A stretch of DNA of 64,000 nucleotides from Sulfitobacter sp. 20_GPM-1509m (GCF_000620505.1 NZ_KK211144.1:255681-319680), one strand, 5' to 3'; positions 19,042 to 28,414 are shown, numbered from the stretch's first letter. The notes: generated from the letters alone by a model not told the origin. Made by a program: numbers and translations.

Positions 19042-19776
19042 ATGAAAAAGATCATCCTTGCATCCGCCGCTCTGGCCGTTAGCGCCACCTTTGCGCTGGC
19101 CGACGGACACGGCAAAACCATCCGCATGGGCACCGAAGGCGCCTACCCTCCGTATAACTTCATCAACGACGCCGGCGAAGTCGACGGGTTCGAGCGCGAG
19201 CTGGGCGACGAGCTGTGCAAGCGTGCCGAGTTGACGTGCGAATGGGTCAAGAACGACTGGGACAGCATCATCCCCAACCTGGTGTCAGGCAACTACGACA
19301 CCATCATGGCGGGCATGAGCATCACCGACGAGCGTGACGAAGTCATCGACTTTACCCAGGATTACTTCCCCCCCACCGAGTCGGCATATGTCGCCGCAGC
19401 CGAGGGTGTGGACGTGAAAAACGCCATCGTGGCGGCACAGACAGCCACCATTCAGGCGGGTTACATTGCCGAAAGCGGTGCGACACTGGTTGAATTCGCA
19501 ACCCCCGAAGAAACCGTCGCTGCCGTGCGCAACGGTGAAGCGGACGCCGTCTTTGCCGACCGCGACTATCTGGTGCCATTGGTCGAAGCGTCGGGCGGCG
19601 AACTGGTGTTCGTCGGTGAAGACGTGGCCCTGGGCGGCGGCATCGGCATGGGTCTGCGCGAAAGCGACACAGAGCTGAAAGACAAGTTCGACGCCGTCAT
19701 CACCGAGATGAAGGCCGACGGTTCGCTGAACACCCTGCTGAAAAAGTGGTTCGGCGACGACACCGCGACCTATTGA
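19042..19776 (+). CDS. Periplasmic amino acid-type solute-binding protein
   Basis: A 244-aa family 3 solute-binding protein. It has a Sec signal peptide (MKKIILASAALAVSATFALA) and the family start KTIRMGTEGAYPPYNFIND, then GFERELGDELCKRA, MSITDERDEVIDF and a C-terminal LLKKWFGDD. Feeds the adjacent permeases. The ligand is not evident; the following gamma-glutamyl ligase genes point to an amine or amino acid. Confidence 0.94.
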   Translation: MKKIILASAALAVSATFALADGHGKTIRMGTEGAYPPYNFINDAGEVDGFERELGDELCKRAELTCEWVKNDWDSIIPNLVSGNYDTIMAGMSITDERDEVIDFTQDYFPPTESAYVAAAEGVDVKNAIVAAQTATIQAGYIAESGATLVEFATPEETVAAVRNGEADAVFADRDYLVPLVEASGGELVFVGEDVALGGGIGMGLRESDTELKDKFDAVITEMKADGSLNTLLKKWFGDDTATY

Positions 19777-19815
19777 TAAAGCATCAGGGCGGGCTTGGTC
19801 CCGCCCTGAACACCT

Positions 19816-20697
19816 ATGTTTTCATATTGCACAGATCCTTCGACACTGGGCGGATTGACCTGGCTCTCCTGTTTTCTGACAACAGGGGTGCATCTGTCGT
19901 TCTACCTGTCTTTCTTCAAGGTGTTGGGCCTGCTGGCGGTCACCGCCCCCGTGGCGCTGGCCTTTGGCTTTCTCGGCGCCATGGCCGCCCGCGCCAGCTT
20001 TGCCCCTGTGTCATGGCTGGGCAAAGGCTATATCGCCATCGTGCGCGGCGTGCCGGACATTGCGTTCTTCCTGTTCTTCGTGATCGCACTGGATCAGGTG
20101 TTCGAATACACCCGCCACCGCATCCTGTGCCCCGATTGGGACCAGCCGGTGCGTCAAGGCAACGATTTCATCGTCTGTCAGGCGGCCAAGCTGCCCTTGG
20201 GCAGCAGCCCCGAGTGGATGCATGAAACCTATGCCTTTGGCCTTGCCGTCATAACCTTTGCCATCGTCTTCGGCGCCTTTGCCGCCAACGTGCTGTTCGG
20301 TGCCATGCGCGCCGTGCCCCGCGCGCAACTAGAAACCGGCGAGGCCTATGGCATGACCCAGCGCCAGACCTTCTGGCGCATCCTTGTGCCGCAAATGTGG
20401 GTCTTTGCCCTGCCCGGCCTGTCGAACCTGTGGATGGTGCTGATCAAGGCCACGCCGCTGCTGTTCCTGCTGGGCATCGAAGACATCGTCTATTGGGCAC
20501 GCGAACTGGGCGGCACCAAGACGTCGAAATTCACCAGTTACCCGCACGGTGACTGGCGCATGTGGTATTTCCTCGCGCTGCTGATTTTCTACCTGCTGAT
20601 GACCAAAGTGTCTGAAACCCTGTTGGGCCGCCTGATGGCGCGCCTGACATTGGGACAGGCGACTTCCGGCGGCGAAGCCCAAAGGAAAGCGGCATGA
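19816..20697 (+). CDS. ABC transporter permease (HisQ/HisM type) 1
   Basis: A 293-aa inner-membrane permease with about five to six helices and the EAA coupling loop (ETGEAYGMTQRQTFWRILVPQMW) that contacts the ATPase. It carries an unusual long periplasmic insertion around residues 95-130 (YTRHRILCPDWDQ...). Its stop overlaps the next permease start by ATGA. Confidence 0.93.
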   Translation: MFSYCTDPSTLGGLTWLSCFLTTGVHLSFYLSFFKVLGLLAVTAPVALAFGFLGAMAARASFAPVSWLGKGYIAIVRGVPDIAFFLFFVIALDQVFEYTRHRILCPDWDQPVRQGNDFIVCQAAKLPLGSSPEWMHETYAFGLAVITFAIVFGAFAANVLFGAMRAVPRAQLETGEAYGMTQRQTFWRILVPQMWVFALPGLSNLWMVLIKATPLLFLLGIEDIVYWARELGGTKTSKFTSYPHGDWRMWYFLALLIFYLLMTKVSETLLGRLMARLTLGQATSGGEAQRKAA

Positions 20698-21500
20698 GCT
20701 GTATCGAGACCATCCAGTCCTACGCGTTCCGGTCGCTGGGTTTTGGCGAACGGTTGCTGCCCCGGTCCGACTTTACCTTATGTGAACAGGTCACCCTGAT
20801 CGGTTCGGGGATGATCTGGAACATCTATTTCGGCGTCTTTGCCCTGCTGACCGGATTCTTCATGGCCACTGCCCTTGCCGTGGCCAAGGCGTCGCCACGC
20901 GCGGCGCTGCGCAAGCCTGCAGAATGGTTCATCTTCCTGTTCCGCGGCTCGCCGCTGTTCATCCAGTTCTTCTTTGCCTACTTCCTGTTTCTGTCGCTCA
21001 AGAGCAGCTATCCCTTCTTTGGCAACTTCACGGCTGCATGGCTGGGCGCATTGATCGTGCTGTTCCTGAACACCGCCGCCTACTCCGCCGAGATCTTTTA
21101 TGGCGCGCTGCAATCCATCCCCAAGGGCGACACCGAAGCGGCCGATGCCTACGGCATGTCCGGCTGGCCCCGGTTCCGGCGTATCGTCTGGCCGACCATG
21201 CTGCGGCTGGCCTGGCCTGCCTATACCAACGAGGCGATCTTTCTGTTTCACGCCACGACGCTGGTGTTCTTCAGCGGCTTTCCTGCATGGCAACAGCGCG
21301 GCGACGCGCTGTATTACGCCAGCTATTTCGCCGACAAGACGTTCAACCCGTTCGTGCCCTATCCGATCCTGGCGGGATATTTCATCCTGCTGACGCTGGT
21401 CATCGTCTCGTTGTTCGGGCTGGTGAACCGGCATCTGAACCGGCATCTGCCTGCGAACACACGGCCACGGTTCAAAATGCGCATGAATTTGATCAGATGA
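20694..21500 (+). CDS. ABC transporter permease (HisQ/HisM type) 2
   Basis: A 268-aa partner permease with the EAA loop DTEAADAYGMSGWPRFRRIVWP. Starts at the ATGA overlap with permease 1, so the heterodimeric pore is co-translated. The gene ends just before the first TTTGATCAGA site and the ligase gene. Confidence 0.93.
   Translation: MSCIETIQSYAFRSLGFGERLLPRSDFTLCEQVTLIGSGMIWNIYFGVFALLTGFFMATALAVAKASPRAALRKPAEWFIFLFRGSPLFIQFFFAYFLFLSLKSSYPFFGNFTAAWLGALIVLFLNTAAYSAEIFYGALQSIPKGDTEAADAYGMSGWPRFRRIVWPTMLRLAWPAYTNEAIFLFHATTLVFFSGFPAWQQRGDALYYASYFADKTFNPFVPYPILAGYFILLTLVIVSLFGLVNRHLNRHLPANTRPRFKMRMNLIR
21488..21497. promoter_or_regulatory. Imperfect TTTGATCA-type palindrome at the end of permease 2
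   Basis: TTTGATCAGA, one base off the TTTGATCAAA seen at 21552 and 23000. It overlaps the last codons of permease 2, so it may be chance. Confidence 0.3.
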
Positions 21501-21551
21501 CATTGCTCTGAAATTGGTCGGATAAGGAGTTTTTCGAAGCCTGTGAAATCT

Positions 21552-21561
21552 TTTGATCAAA
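21552..21561. promoter_or_regulatory. Candidate operator palindrome TTTGATCAAA upstream of the first glutamine-synthetase-like gene
   Basis: A perfect 10-bp palindrome 61 bp before the ATG at 21623. The same palindrome recurs upstream of the amidotransferase gene in this cluster, which makes a shared regulator plausible; no regulator gene is seen in the cluster. Confidence 0.5.
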
Positions 21562-21622
21562 TTTCGTAGACTTTACACCCCTCGCAGAGATATTCATGGG
21601 CAGAATAAACCGAGAGCACCCC

Positions 21623-22957
21623 ATGGACGACTGGCTGAAATCCAACCCCGACATCCGCGCCATCCGCGTCGCGGCATCTGATCTGAACGGACAACCACGC
21701 GGCAAACGTGTACCTGTGCGCTTTGCCGACAAAGTGATCGAAGACGGCACCCGTTTTCCGATGTCAGTGATGAACCTTGATATCTGGGGCGAAGACATCG
21801 ACGACAGCCCGCTGGTGATGGAAAGCGGCGACCGCGACGGCGTGTTGAAACCCACCGACCGCGGGTTCGTGCGGATGCCATGGCTGGACACGCCCACAGG
21901 GTTGATGCCGATCTGGATGTTCCACGAGGATGGCCGCCCCTTTGAGGGCGATCCGCGCCATGCACTGGCCGCCGTACAGCAACGGTTTACCGATCTGGGG
22001 CTGACGCCCGTGGTCGCGGTCGAGCTTGAGTTCTTCCTGATCGACGATTCGGGCCGTGACCTGCGGGTGCCTGTATCGCCCCGCTCGGGCAAACGCCGTG
22101 TTGCCGGCGAGATCCTCAGCCTGCGGGCACTGGACCAGTTCGACCAGTTCTTTACCGAGCTTTACGACGCCTGCGACCTGATGGACATTCCCGCAGACAC
22201 CGCGATTTCCGAGGCCGGTCTGGGCCAGTTCGAAATCAACATGATGCACCAGCCCGACGCCCTGAAGGCTGCGGATGATGCGTGGCTGTTCAAGATGTTG
22301 GTGCGCGGCATGGCCCGCAAACACGGTTTTGCCGCGTCGTTCATGGCCAAACCCTACGAGGATTACGCAGGCTCGGGCCTGCACATGCACTTCTCGATCC
22401 TCGACAAGAACGGCAAGAATATCTTTGATGACGGCACCGAACTGGGCTCGGACGCGCTGCGCCATGCCATTCAGGGCTGTCTCGCGGCGATGCCCGGTTC
22501 GACCCTGATCTTTGCGCCGCATCACAACAGCTTTGACCGTCTGGTGCCCGGCGCGCACGCGCCCACCGGGGTGGCCTGGGCTTATGAAAATCGCACAGCG
22601 GCGATTCGCGTGCCCTCGGGCGCACCTGCCGCACGGCGGATCGAACACCGTCAGGCGGGCGGCGACGTGAACCCCTATCTGTCTGTTGCCGCCGTTCTGG
22701 GGGCCGCGCTGAACGGACTGGAAGACAAGATCGCCCCCCCTGCGCCGATCACCGGCAACGGCTATGATCAGGATCTGCCGCAGGTCCCCGCCAACTGGAC
22801 CAAGGCCATAGACGCCTTTGAAGCCAGCCCCGAGATCGCGCGCATCTTTGCCCCCGGCCTGATCCGCAACTTTACAATGACCAAGCGCCAAGAGGCCAAA
22901 TACATGGAAGAGCTGACCCCAGAAGAGCGGGTCGAAGTTTACCTCGATACCGTGTAG
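21623..22957 (+). CDS. Glutamine synthetase family protein (gamma-glutamyl-amine ligase type) 1
   Basis: A 444-aa glutamine-synthetase-fold ligase. It has the beta-grasp N-terminal domain (IRAIRVAASDLNGQPRGKRVP), an acidic metal site VVAVELEFFLID, the ATP region GLHMHFSI and the C-terminal AIRVPSGAPAARRIEHR. Length and shape fit the PuuA/GlnT-like group that joins glutamate to an amine rather than ammonia, and the gene neighbourhood agrees. The ATG at 21596 is an alternative start nine codons earlier. It shares its fold with the ligase at 23701; the two are paralogues. Confidence 0.88.
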   Translation: MDDWLKSNPDIRAIRVAASDLNGQPRGKRVPVRFADKVIEDGTRFPMSVMNLDIWGEDIDDSPLVMESGDRDGVLKPTDRGFVRMPWLDTPTGLMPIWMFHEDGRPFEGDPRHALAAVQQRFTDLGLTPVVAVELEFFLIDDSGRDLRVPVSPRSGKRRVAGEILSLRALDQFDQFFTELYDACDLMDIPADTAISEAGLGQFEINMMHQPDALKAADDAWLFKMLVRGMARKHGFAASFMAKPYEDYAGSGLHMHFSILDKNGKNIFDDGTELGSDALRHAIQGCLAAMPGSTLIFAPHHNSFDRLVPGAHAPTGVAWAYENRTAAIRVPSGAPAARRIEHRQAGGDVNPYLSVAAVLGAALNGLEDKIAPPAPITGNGYDQDLPQVPANWTKAIDAFEASPEIARIFAPGLIRNFTMTKRQEAKYMEELTPEERVEVYLDTV

Positions 22958-22998
22958 GCTTTACACCAACGCAGGGCGACACCCATCGCCTTGCGGAA

Positions 22999-23010
22999 AT
23001 TTGATCAAAT
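22999..23010. promoter_or_regulatory. Candidate operator palindrome ATTTGATCAAAT upstream of the amidotransferase gene
   Basis: A perfect 12-bp palindrome ending 10 bp before the ATG at 23021 and next to its ribosome site (CAGGTG). Binding here would block initiation or open the gene only on induction. Confidence 0.5.
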
Positions 23011-23020
23011 CAGGTGACTC

Positions 23021-23701
23021 ATGAAGATCGGCATTCTGCAAACCGGCCACGCCGCAGCGGAAGTATACAAAGACCACGGCGACTATGACGCGATGTTCCA
23101 ACGTTTGCTTGGGGGGCACGATCTTGAATTCGTGACCTTCGACGTGGTGGACATGAAATTCCCCGACAGCATCCACGACGCCGACGGATGGCTGATCACC
23201 GGCTCGAAACACGGCGCTTACGAAGACCTGCCCTTTATTCCCCCGCTCGAAGATTTCATCCGCCAGATCCGCGATGCAGGCCAGCCGCTGATCGGCGTGT
23301 GCTTTGGTCACCAGATCATCGCTCAAGCCCTGGGTGGCAAGGTGGTGAAATACGATGGCGGCTGGTCGGTGGGGCGCACCGAATACGACCTGCACGGGGC
23401 CAAGATGGCGCTGAACGCCTGGCATCAGGATCAGGTGGTCGAGGTCCCCCCCGGTGCCCGCGTGGTCGGGGCCAGCGATTTCTGCGCCACGGCAGCGCTG
23501 CTTTATGGCGACAGCATCTGGACCATCCAGCCCCACCCCGAGTTTGACAGCAAGGTGATCGACGGGCTGATCCGCTATCGCGGCAAGGGCGTGGTGCCCG
23601 ATGCACAGTTGCAGGACGCCACTTCGCATTTGAACGACGCAGACAACAGTTCAGAGATCGGCACATTCATGGCCGAGTTTTTCAAGAAAGAGAGAGCATA
23701 A
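23021..23701 (+). CDS. Class I glutamine amidotransferase (gamma-glutamyl hydrolase-like)
   Basis: A 226-aa GATase-fold hydrolase. The nucleophile Cys lies in GVCFGHQIIAQALGG and the His in QPHPEFDSK. It is a stand-alone domain, so it may hydrolyse a gamma-glutamyl compound, in the way PuuD releases GABA, rather than feed ammonia to a partner. It lies between two gamma-glutamyl-ligase-like genes; its stop codon overlaps the next ATG by one base. Confidence 0.88.
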   Translation: MKIGILQTGHAAAEVYKDHGDYDAMFQRLLGGHDLEFVTFDVVDMKFPDSIHDADGWLITGSKHGAYEDLPFIPPLEDFIRQIRDAGQPLIGVCFGHQIIAQALGGKVVKYDGGWSVGRTEYDLHGAKMALNAWHQDQVVEVPPGARVVGASDFCATAALLYGDSIWTIQPHPEFDSKVIDGLIRYRGKGVVPDAQLQDATSHLNDADNSSEIGTFMAEFFKKERA

Positions 23702-25065
23702 TGGCCGACGAAAGCTGGTTGGAGAACCTTCCCGAAGCGGCGCAGGCCTATCTCGAGGGGCGGCGTCTGGACGAGGTGGAATGTATCGTCTCGGACCTGC
23801 CCGGCATTGCCCGTGGCAAGGCGGTGCCTGCGTCGAAATTCATGCGGCAGGATTACTTCCACCTGCCCGACAGCATCTTTTTCCAGACCATCACAGGTGA
23901 CTGGGGCGAAGCGGCAGGCGCCGACGGGTTCATTGAACGCGACATGATCCTGCGTCCCGACATGGACACCGCCACCGCCGCGCCGTGGACCGGTGACTGG
24001 ACGTTGCAGGTGATCCACGACGCCTATGACCGCGACGGCGTGCCGGTGCCTTTCAGCCCGCGCAACGTGCTGAAACGGGTGGTGCAGCTGTACCGTGACA
24101 AGGGTTGGAAGCCGGTCGTGGCCCCCGAGATGGAATTCTATCTGGTGGCGCGCAACATCGACCCCGCCAAGGAAATCGAACCGATGATGGGCCGCTCGGG
24201 CCGCCCGGCAGCGGCGCGTCAGGCCTATTCGATGACCGCCGTGGACGAATTCGGCCCCGTGATCGACGACATCTACGATTTCGCCGAGGCGCAGGGGTTC
24301 GAGATTGACGGCATCACGCAGGAAGGCGGCGCTGGCCAGTTGGAAATCAACCTGCGCCACGGCAACCCGATCAAGCTGGCCGACGAGGTGTTCTACTTCA
24401 AACGGCTGATCCGCGAGGCGGCCTTGCGCCACGACTGTTTCGCCACCTTCATGGCCAAACCGATCGCGCAGGAACCCGGCTCTGCCATGCACATCCACCA
24501 TTCGGTGCTGGACCTGGAAACCGGCGAGAACATCTTTTCCGATGCCGACGGGGCCGAGACACCCGAATTCTATCACTTCATCGCAGGGCTGCAAAACCAC
24601 ATGCCCGATGCGCTGGCCGTGATGGCGCCCTATGTGAACAGCTACCGCCGCTACGTGAAGGACCACGCCGCCCCGATCAACCTGGAATGGGGCCGCGACA
24701 ACCGCACCACGGGCATCCGCGTGCCACTGTCCTCGCCCGGTGCGCGCAGGGTCGAGAACCGCATCGCGGGCATGGACTGCAACCCCTATCTGGGCATCGC
24801 GGCCTCGCTGGCCTGTGGCTATCTGGGGCTGATCGAAGCGACCCAGCCCAAGCCCGAATTCAAGGGCGATGCCTATGAAGGCGAAGGCGACATCCCCCGC
24901 GACATGGGTCAGGCGCTGGAAGGCTTCGACGCCGCCGACGCGCTGCAAGAGGTGCTGGGGCCGGACTTTGGCCGGGTCTATTCCATCGTGAAACGCGCTG
25001 AATATGACGAATTCCTGCAGGTCATCAGCCCGTGGGAACGCGAGCACCTCTTGCTGAACGCCTAG
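23701..25065 (+). CDS. Glutamine synthetase family protein (gamma-glutamyl-amine ligase type) 2
   Basis: A 454-aa second member, clearly homologous to the gene at 21623 but diverged. It has the metal-site glutamates in PEMEFYLVA, GSAMHIHHSVLD, TTGIRVPLSSPGARRVENR and the C-terminal PWEREHLLLNA. Its overlap with the amidotransferase gene (TAATG) indicates co-translation. Having two ligases may reflect two substrates or a heteromeric enzyme. Confidence 0.88.
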   Translation: MADESWLENLPEAAQAYLEGRRLDEVECIVSDLPGIARGKAVPASKFMRQDYFHLPDSIFFQTITGDWGEAAGADGFIERDMILRPDMDTATAAPWTGDWTLQVIHDAYDRDGVPVPFSPRNVLKRVVQLYRDKGWKPVVAPEMEFYLVARNIDPAKEIEPMMGRSGRPAAARQAYSMTAVDEFGPVIDDIYDFAEAQGFEIDGITQEGGAGQLEINLRHGNPIKLADEVFYFKRLIREAALRHDCFATFMAKPIAQEPGSAMHIHHSVLDLETGENIFSDADGAETPEFYHFIAGLQNHMPDALAVMAPYVNSYRRYVKDHAAPINLEWGRDNRTTGIRVPLSSPGARRVENRIAGMDCNPYLGIAASLACGYLGLIEATQPKPEFKGDAYEGEGDIPRDMGQALEGFDAADALQEVLGPDFGRVYSIVKRAEYDEFLQVISPWEREHLLLNA

Positions 25066-25074
25066 AGCGTTTTA

Positions 25075-25094
25075 CCCCCCGGTCCTCCGGGGGG
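25075..25094. terminator. Hairpin between ligase 2 and the FAD oxidase gene
   Basis: Perfect 8-bp stem CCCCCCGG / CCGGGGGG with a TCCT loop, 10 bp after the ligase stop. A T-run is lacking after the stem, so it may be an attenuator or an mRNA-stability element rather than a full terminator. Confidence 0.5.
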
Positions 25095-25126
25095 ACTGTT
25101 TGAACTTCAGAAGGGATGCAGCCCCA

Positions 25127-26431
25127 GTGAACCTGCTTTACGCCAATGATGCCTTGGGGTCCTACCCTGACAGCTGGTATGCCGCGACCGCGAACGCCCT
25201 GCCGGCCTTTGCCCCGCTGAAAGGCGAGACCAAGGCGGACGTCTGCGTGGTGGGCGGCGGTTATACCGGCCTGTCAGCGGCCCTGCATCTGGCCGAAGCC
25301 GGACGCGACGTGGTGCTGATCGACGCGCAGCGCGTGGGCTTTGGCGCGTCGGGGCGCAATGGCGGTCAATTGGGATCAGGCCAGCGGGTCGAGCAGCCCA
25401 AGCTGGAGAAGATGCTGGGGATCGAGGCCGCGCGCAAGCTGTGGGATCTGGGCGAGGATGCGAAACATCTGGTCAAAAGCCTGATCTCCAGACACCAGAT
25501 CGACTGTCACCTGAAACCCGGCGTCGCGTGGAGCGCCTCGGACAAGGGCGACGTGGCAGGCTTGCATGACTATGCCGAACATATGGACCGCGTGTACGGC
25601 TATCAGATCGAGACATTTGACGCGGACCGCTTTGCCGCCGAAATCTGCCCCTCGCCCGACTATTGCGGCGGCATTCTGGACCACGACGCGGCGCACCTGC
25701 ATCCGCTGAACCTGGCGCTGGGACTGGCGCGGGCCTGCAAGGCGGCGGGCGTGCGGATATTCGAAGGGTCTGCCGCCCAACACATCGACCACGGGACCAA
25801 GGCTGTCGTGCGCACCGACGGCGGTCGTGTCGTTGCCGATCACGTGGTGCTGGCCTGTAACGGATATCTTGGCGGGCTGGAGCGCAAGACGGCCGCGCGG
25901 GTCATGCCGATCAACAATTTCATTGCGGCCACCGAACCGCTTGGCGCAGCGGCCAAAGACGTGTTGCGACAGGACGTGGCAGTGGCCGACAGCCGCTTTG
26001 TCGTGAACTACTTCCGCCTCAGCCATGATGGCCGCCTGCTGTTCGGCGGCGGCGAAAGCTATGGCTACAAATTCCCCGCCGACATTTCGGCCAAGGTGCG
26101 CGGGCCCATGTCCGTGGTGTTCCCGCATCTGAAAGACGTGCGGATCGACTATGCCTGGGGCGGCACGCTGGGCATCACCATGAAACGCCTGCCCTATCTG
26201 GCGCGGGTCGCGCCGAACATCCTGTCGGCCTCGGGCTATTCGGGGCACGGGCTGGGCACCGCCACGCACGCGGGGCAACTGATGGCACTGGCGATCGAGG
26301 GGCAAAGCGACGGGTTCGACTCCATGGCCGCGATCCCCACGACACCCTTCCCCGGCGGTCCGGCCATGCGCACACCGCTTCTGGCGCTGGCGATGACATG
26401 GTACGCGCTGCGCGACCGTCTGGGCGTCTGA
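25127..26431 (+). CDS. FAD-dependent oxidoreductase (PuuB/DAO type)
   Basis: A 434-aa protein with the dinucleotide-binding motif VCVVGGGYTGLSAALHLAEAG and a C-terminal GYSGHGLGTATHAGQL flavin segment. It belongs to the DadA/PuuB amine oxidase group, which in the Puu pathway oxidises a gamma-glutamylated amine. The GTG at 25127, 10 bp after AAGGGA, is preferred; an upstream TTG at 25100 is possible. It sits in the same direction as the ligases. Confidence 0.9.
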   Translation: MNLLYANDALGSYPDSWYAATANALPAFAPLKGETKADVCVVGGGYTGLSAALHLAEAGRDVVLIDAQRVGFGASGRNGGQLGSGQRVEQPKLEKMLGIEAARKLWDLGEDAKHLVKSLISRHQIDCHLKPGVAWSASDKGDVAGLHDYAEHMDRVYGYQIETFDADRFAAEICPSPDYCGGILDHDAAHLHPLNLALGLARACKAAGVRIFEGSAAQHIDHGTKAVVRTDGGRVVADHVVLACNGYLGGLERKTAARVMPINNFIAATEPLGAAAKDVLRQDVAVADSRFVVNYFRLSHDGRLLFGGGESYGYKFPADISAKVRGPMSVVFPHLKDVRIDYAWGGTLGITMKRLPYLARVAPNILSASGYSGHGLGTATHAGQLMALAIEGQSDGFDSMAAIPTTPFPGGPAMRTPLLALAMTWYALRDRLGV

Positions 26432-26559
26432 GCCCCCCCCTCGCGCATCCACCCAAAACTGCACAACACCGCCGAAAATGGGTGTCCCGTCACAAAAGCG
26501 TTTCCTTTTCTGCGTAACTGTTTTACGAAATTGAAAACCGCAGTTAAGGAAACACAAAT

Positions 26560-27747
26560 ATGTCCCTGCCAAACATGCATCACGCCGAGCCGATCCCAGA
26601 GGCCGCAAAGGCCGAGATTGACCGGCTTCTGCAATCGGGCGACCTGTTCCGTTACACCGCTGCATCCGACTCGCCCGTCACATTGCTTGAGGCAGAGTTC
26701 GCTCAGATGATGGGCAGCAAATACGCGCTGGCCGTGTCGTCCTGTTCGGCGGCGCTGTTCTTGTCGCTCAAGGCACTGGACCTGCCCCGCGATGCGCGGG
26801 TGCTGATCCCCGGGTTTACCTTTGCCGCTGTCCCCTCCTCCGTTTTGCACGCCGATTGCCTGCCCGTGCTGTGTGAAGTGGGTGACAACTATCGCATCGA
26901 CATGCACGATTTCGCGGCCAAACTGCCGACCGTCAGCGCCGTGATCGTCAGCCACATGCGCGGCCATACCTCAGACATGGACGCGATCATGGGTCTGTGC
27001 GAAGCCGCTGGCATTCCGGTGATCGAAGACGCCGCACACTCGCTGGGCACGCTGTGGCACGGGCGCAAGATCGGCACATTGGGCCGCATCGGGTGTTTCT
27101 CGTTCCAGTCCTACAAGATGATCAACGCAGGCGAAGGCGGCATTCTGGTCACGGACGATGCCGACCTTGTGGCGCGCGCGGTCATCATGTCCGGCGCATA
27201 CGAGCACAACTGGAAAAAGCACCCGGTTCTGCAAGAGGCCTTTGCCACCCACCAGAACACCCTGCCCCTCTATAACCTGCGCATGGGCAACCTCAGCGCC
27301 GCGGTGATCCGCCCGCAGTTGCCCGAGCTGGCGCGCCGCGTCACCGACGGTCTGGCAGGCCACGACTATGTTGCGGCCCAGTTGAACACCAGCGCATGGA
27401 TCGACGTGCCCGCCCCGATGGCCCCCGAAACACGCGCACCGGATTCAATCCAGTTCAACGTCCAAGGCGTGTCTGACGCGCAGGTGCTGGATTTTATCGC
27501 CGCGGCCAAGGCGCAGGGCGTGACGGTTCAGGTGTTCGGCCTGAGCGACGACAACGCCCGTGCCTTCTGGAACTGGAAATTCATCAACGACCTGCCCGAA
27601 CTGCCGCAAACCCGCGCGATGCTGATGCGTGCCTGTGACGTGCGCCTGCCCGTGCACCTGACACGCGCCGAACATGACGCCGTGGCGGACATTCTTTTGG
27701 GTGCGGCCGAAGCCGCCTTTGGCGAGACACGCGCTTACGGGACCTGA
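26560..27747 (+). CDS. DegT/DnrJ/EryC1/StrS-family PLP aminotransferase
   Basis: A 395-aa fold-type I aminotransferase. The PLP lysine is in SFQSYKMINAGEGG, the aspartate in VIEDAAHSLG, and the N-terminal SSCSAALFLSLKAL segment binds phosphate. Such enzymes usually aminate ketosugars; no sugar genes are nearby. Its position after the oxidase suggests it may handle an aldehyde or keto product of the amine pathway, replacing the usual PuuC/PuuE step. That is inference. Confidence 0.85.
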   Translation: MSLPNMHHAEPIPEAAKAEIDRLLQSGDLFRYTAASDSPVTLLEAEFAQMMGSKYALAVSSCSAALFLSLKALDLPRDARVLIPGFTFAAVPSSVLHADCLPVLCEVGDNYRIDMHDFAAKLPTVSAVIVSHMRGHTSDMDAIMGLCEAAGIPVIEDAAHSLGTLWHGRKIGTLGRIGCFSFQSYKMINAGEGGILVTDDADLVARAVIMSGAYEHNWKKHPVLQEAFATHQNTLPLYNLRMGNLSAAVIRPQLPELARRVTDGLAGHDYVAAQLNTSAWIDVPAPMAPETRAPDSIQFNVQGVSDAQVLDFIAAAKAQGVTVQVFGLSDDNARAFWNWKFINDLPELPQTRAMLMRACDVRLPVHLTRAEHDAVADILLGAAEAAFGETRAYGT

Positions 27748-27773
27748 GATCACCACCACACTCACGGACCATG

Positions 27774-27803
27774 AAAAAGGCGGCCTCGATGGCCGCCTTT
27801 TTT
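27774..27803. terminator. Bidirectional terminator between the aminotransferase and phaR
   Basis: Seven-bp stem GGCGGCC / GGCCGCC with a 5-nt loop, flanked by A5 on the left and T6 on the right, so it works on both strands. It separates two convergent genes. Confidence 0.85.
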
Positions 27804-27838
27804 GCCTGACAAGGCCGTGCAGGACAGCAGCCTGCGCG

Positions 27839-28414
27839 TTACTTCAATTTTGACAGTTTTGCCTGAAGCTCGGCCAGCTGTTTCTTGATCGCATCCAGAT
27901 CTTCGGCGGGCTGGTCGTCGGTGTCGTCCTCTGGCGTGTCCATCTGCGGCGTGGTGGACCAGTTGGTCGGGATGCCGCCAATGCCGCCTGTCATCGCTTT
28001 GACAAAGGCCGCCTGCTGTTTCTGCATCGCCTCAAGGCCGGGCATCTTGGCGATCGGGTTCATGGCACCCATGTTTTCCAGCATACGGCTCTGGCCGCTG
28101 CGCAACATCTCAAAGGATGCTTCCAGGAACTGCGGCACCACGCTGGCGTTGCCGCCCATGTAGCTGCGCACCAGATCATTCAACACATCCACCGGCAGAA
28201 CGCTTTCGCCACGGCTTTCGTGTTCGGCAATGATCTGCAACAGATATTGCCGCGTCAGGTCGTCGCCGGATTTCAGATCGACGATCTGAACCTCGCGTCC
28301 GTCGCGGATAAACCCAGAGATATCTTCCAACGTCACATAATCGGACGTTTCGGTATTATACAGCCTGCGGCTTGCGTACCGCTTGATCAGCAATGGCTTG
28401 TCTTTGGTCGTCAC
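27839..28414 (-). CDS. phaR: Polyhydroxyalkanoate synthesis repressor PhaR
   Basis: A 191-aa regulator. The N-terminal PHB/PHA accumulation DNA-binding domain (LLIKRYASRRLYNTETSDYVTLEDI) is followed by the PHB-binding helical part and a Gln/Leu-rich C-terminus. It senses PHA granules and represses phasin expression. The GTG at 28414 has GGAGG eight bases upstream and is preferred to an ATG ten codons further out. A TGC-rich palindrome lies upstream, suggesting autoregulation. Confidence 0.93.
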   Translation of the reverse strand: MTTKDKPLLIKRYASRRLYNTETSDYVTLEDISGFIRDGREVQIVDLKSGDDLTRQYLLQIIAEHESRGESVLPVDVLNDLVRSYMGGNASVVPQFLEASFEMLRSGQSRMLENMGAMNPIAKMPGLEAMQKQQAAFVKAMTGGIGGIPTNWSTTPQMDTPEDDTDDQPAEDLDAIKKQLAELQAKLSKLK

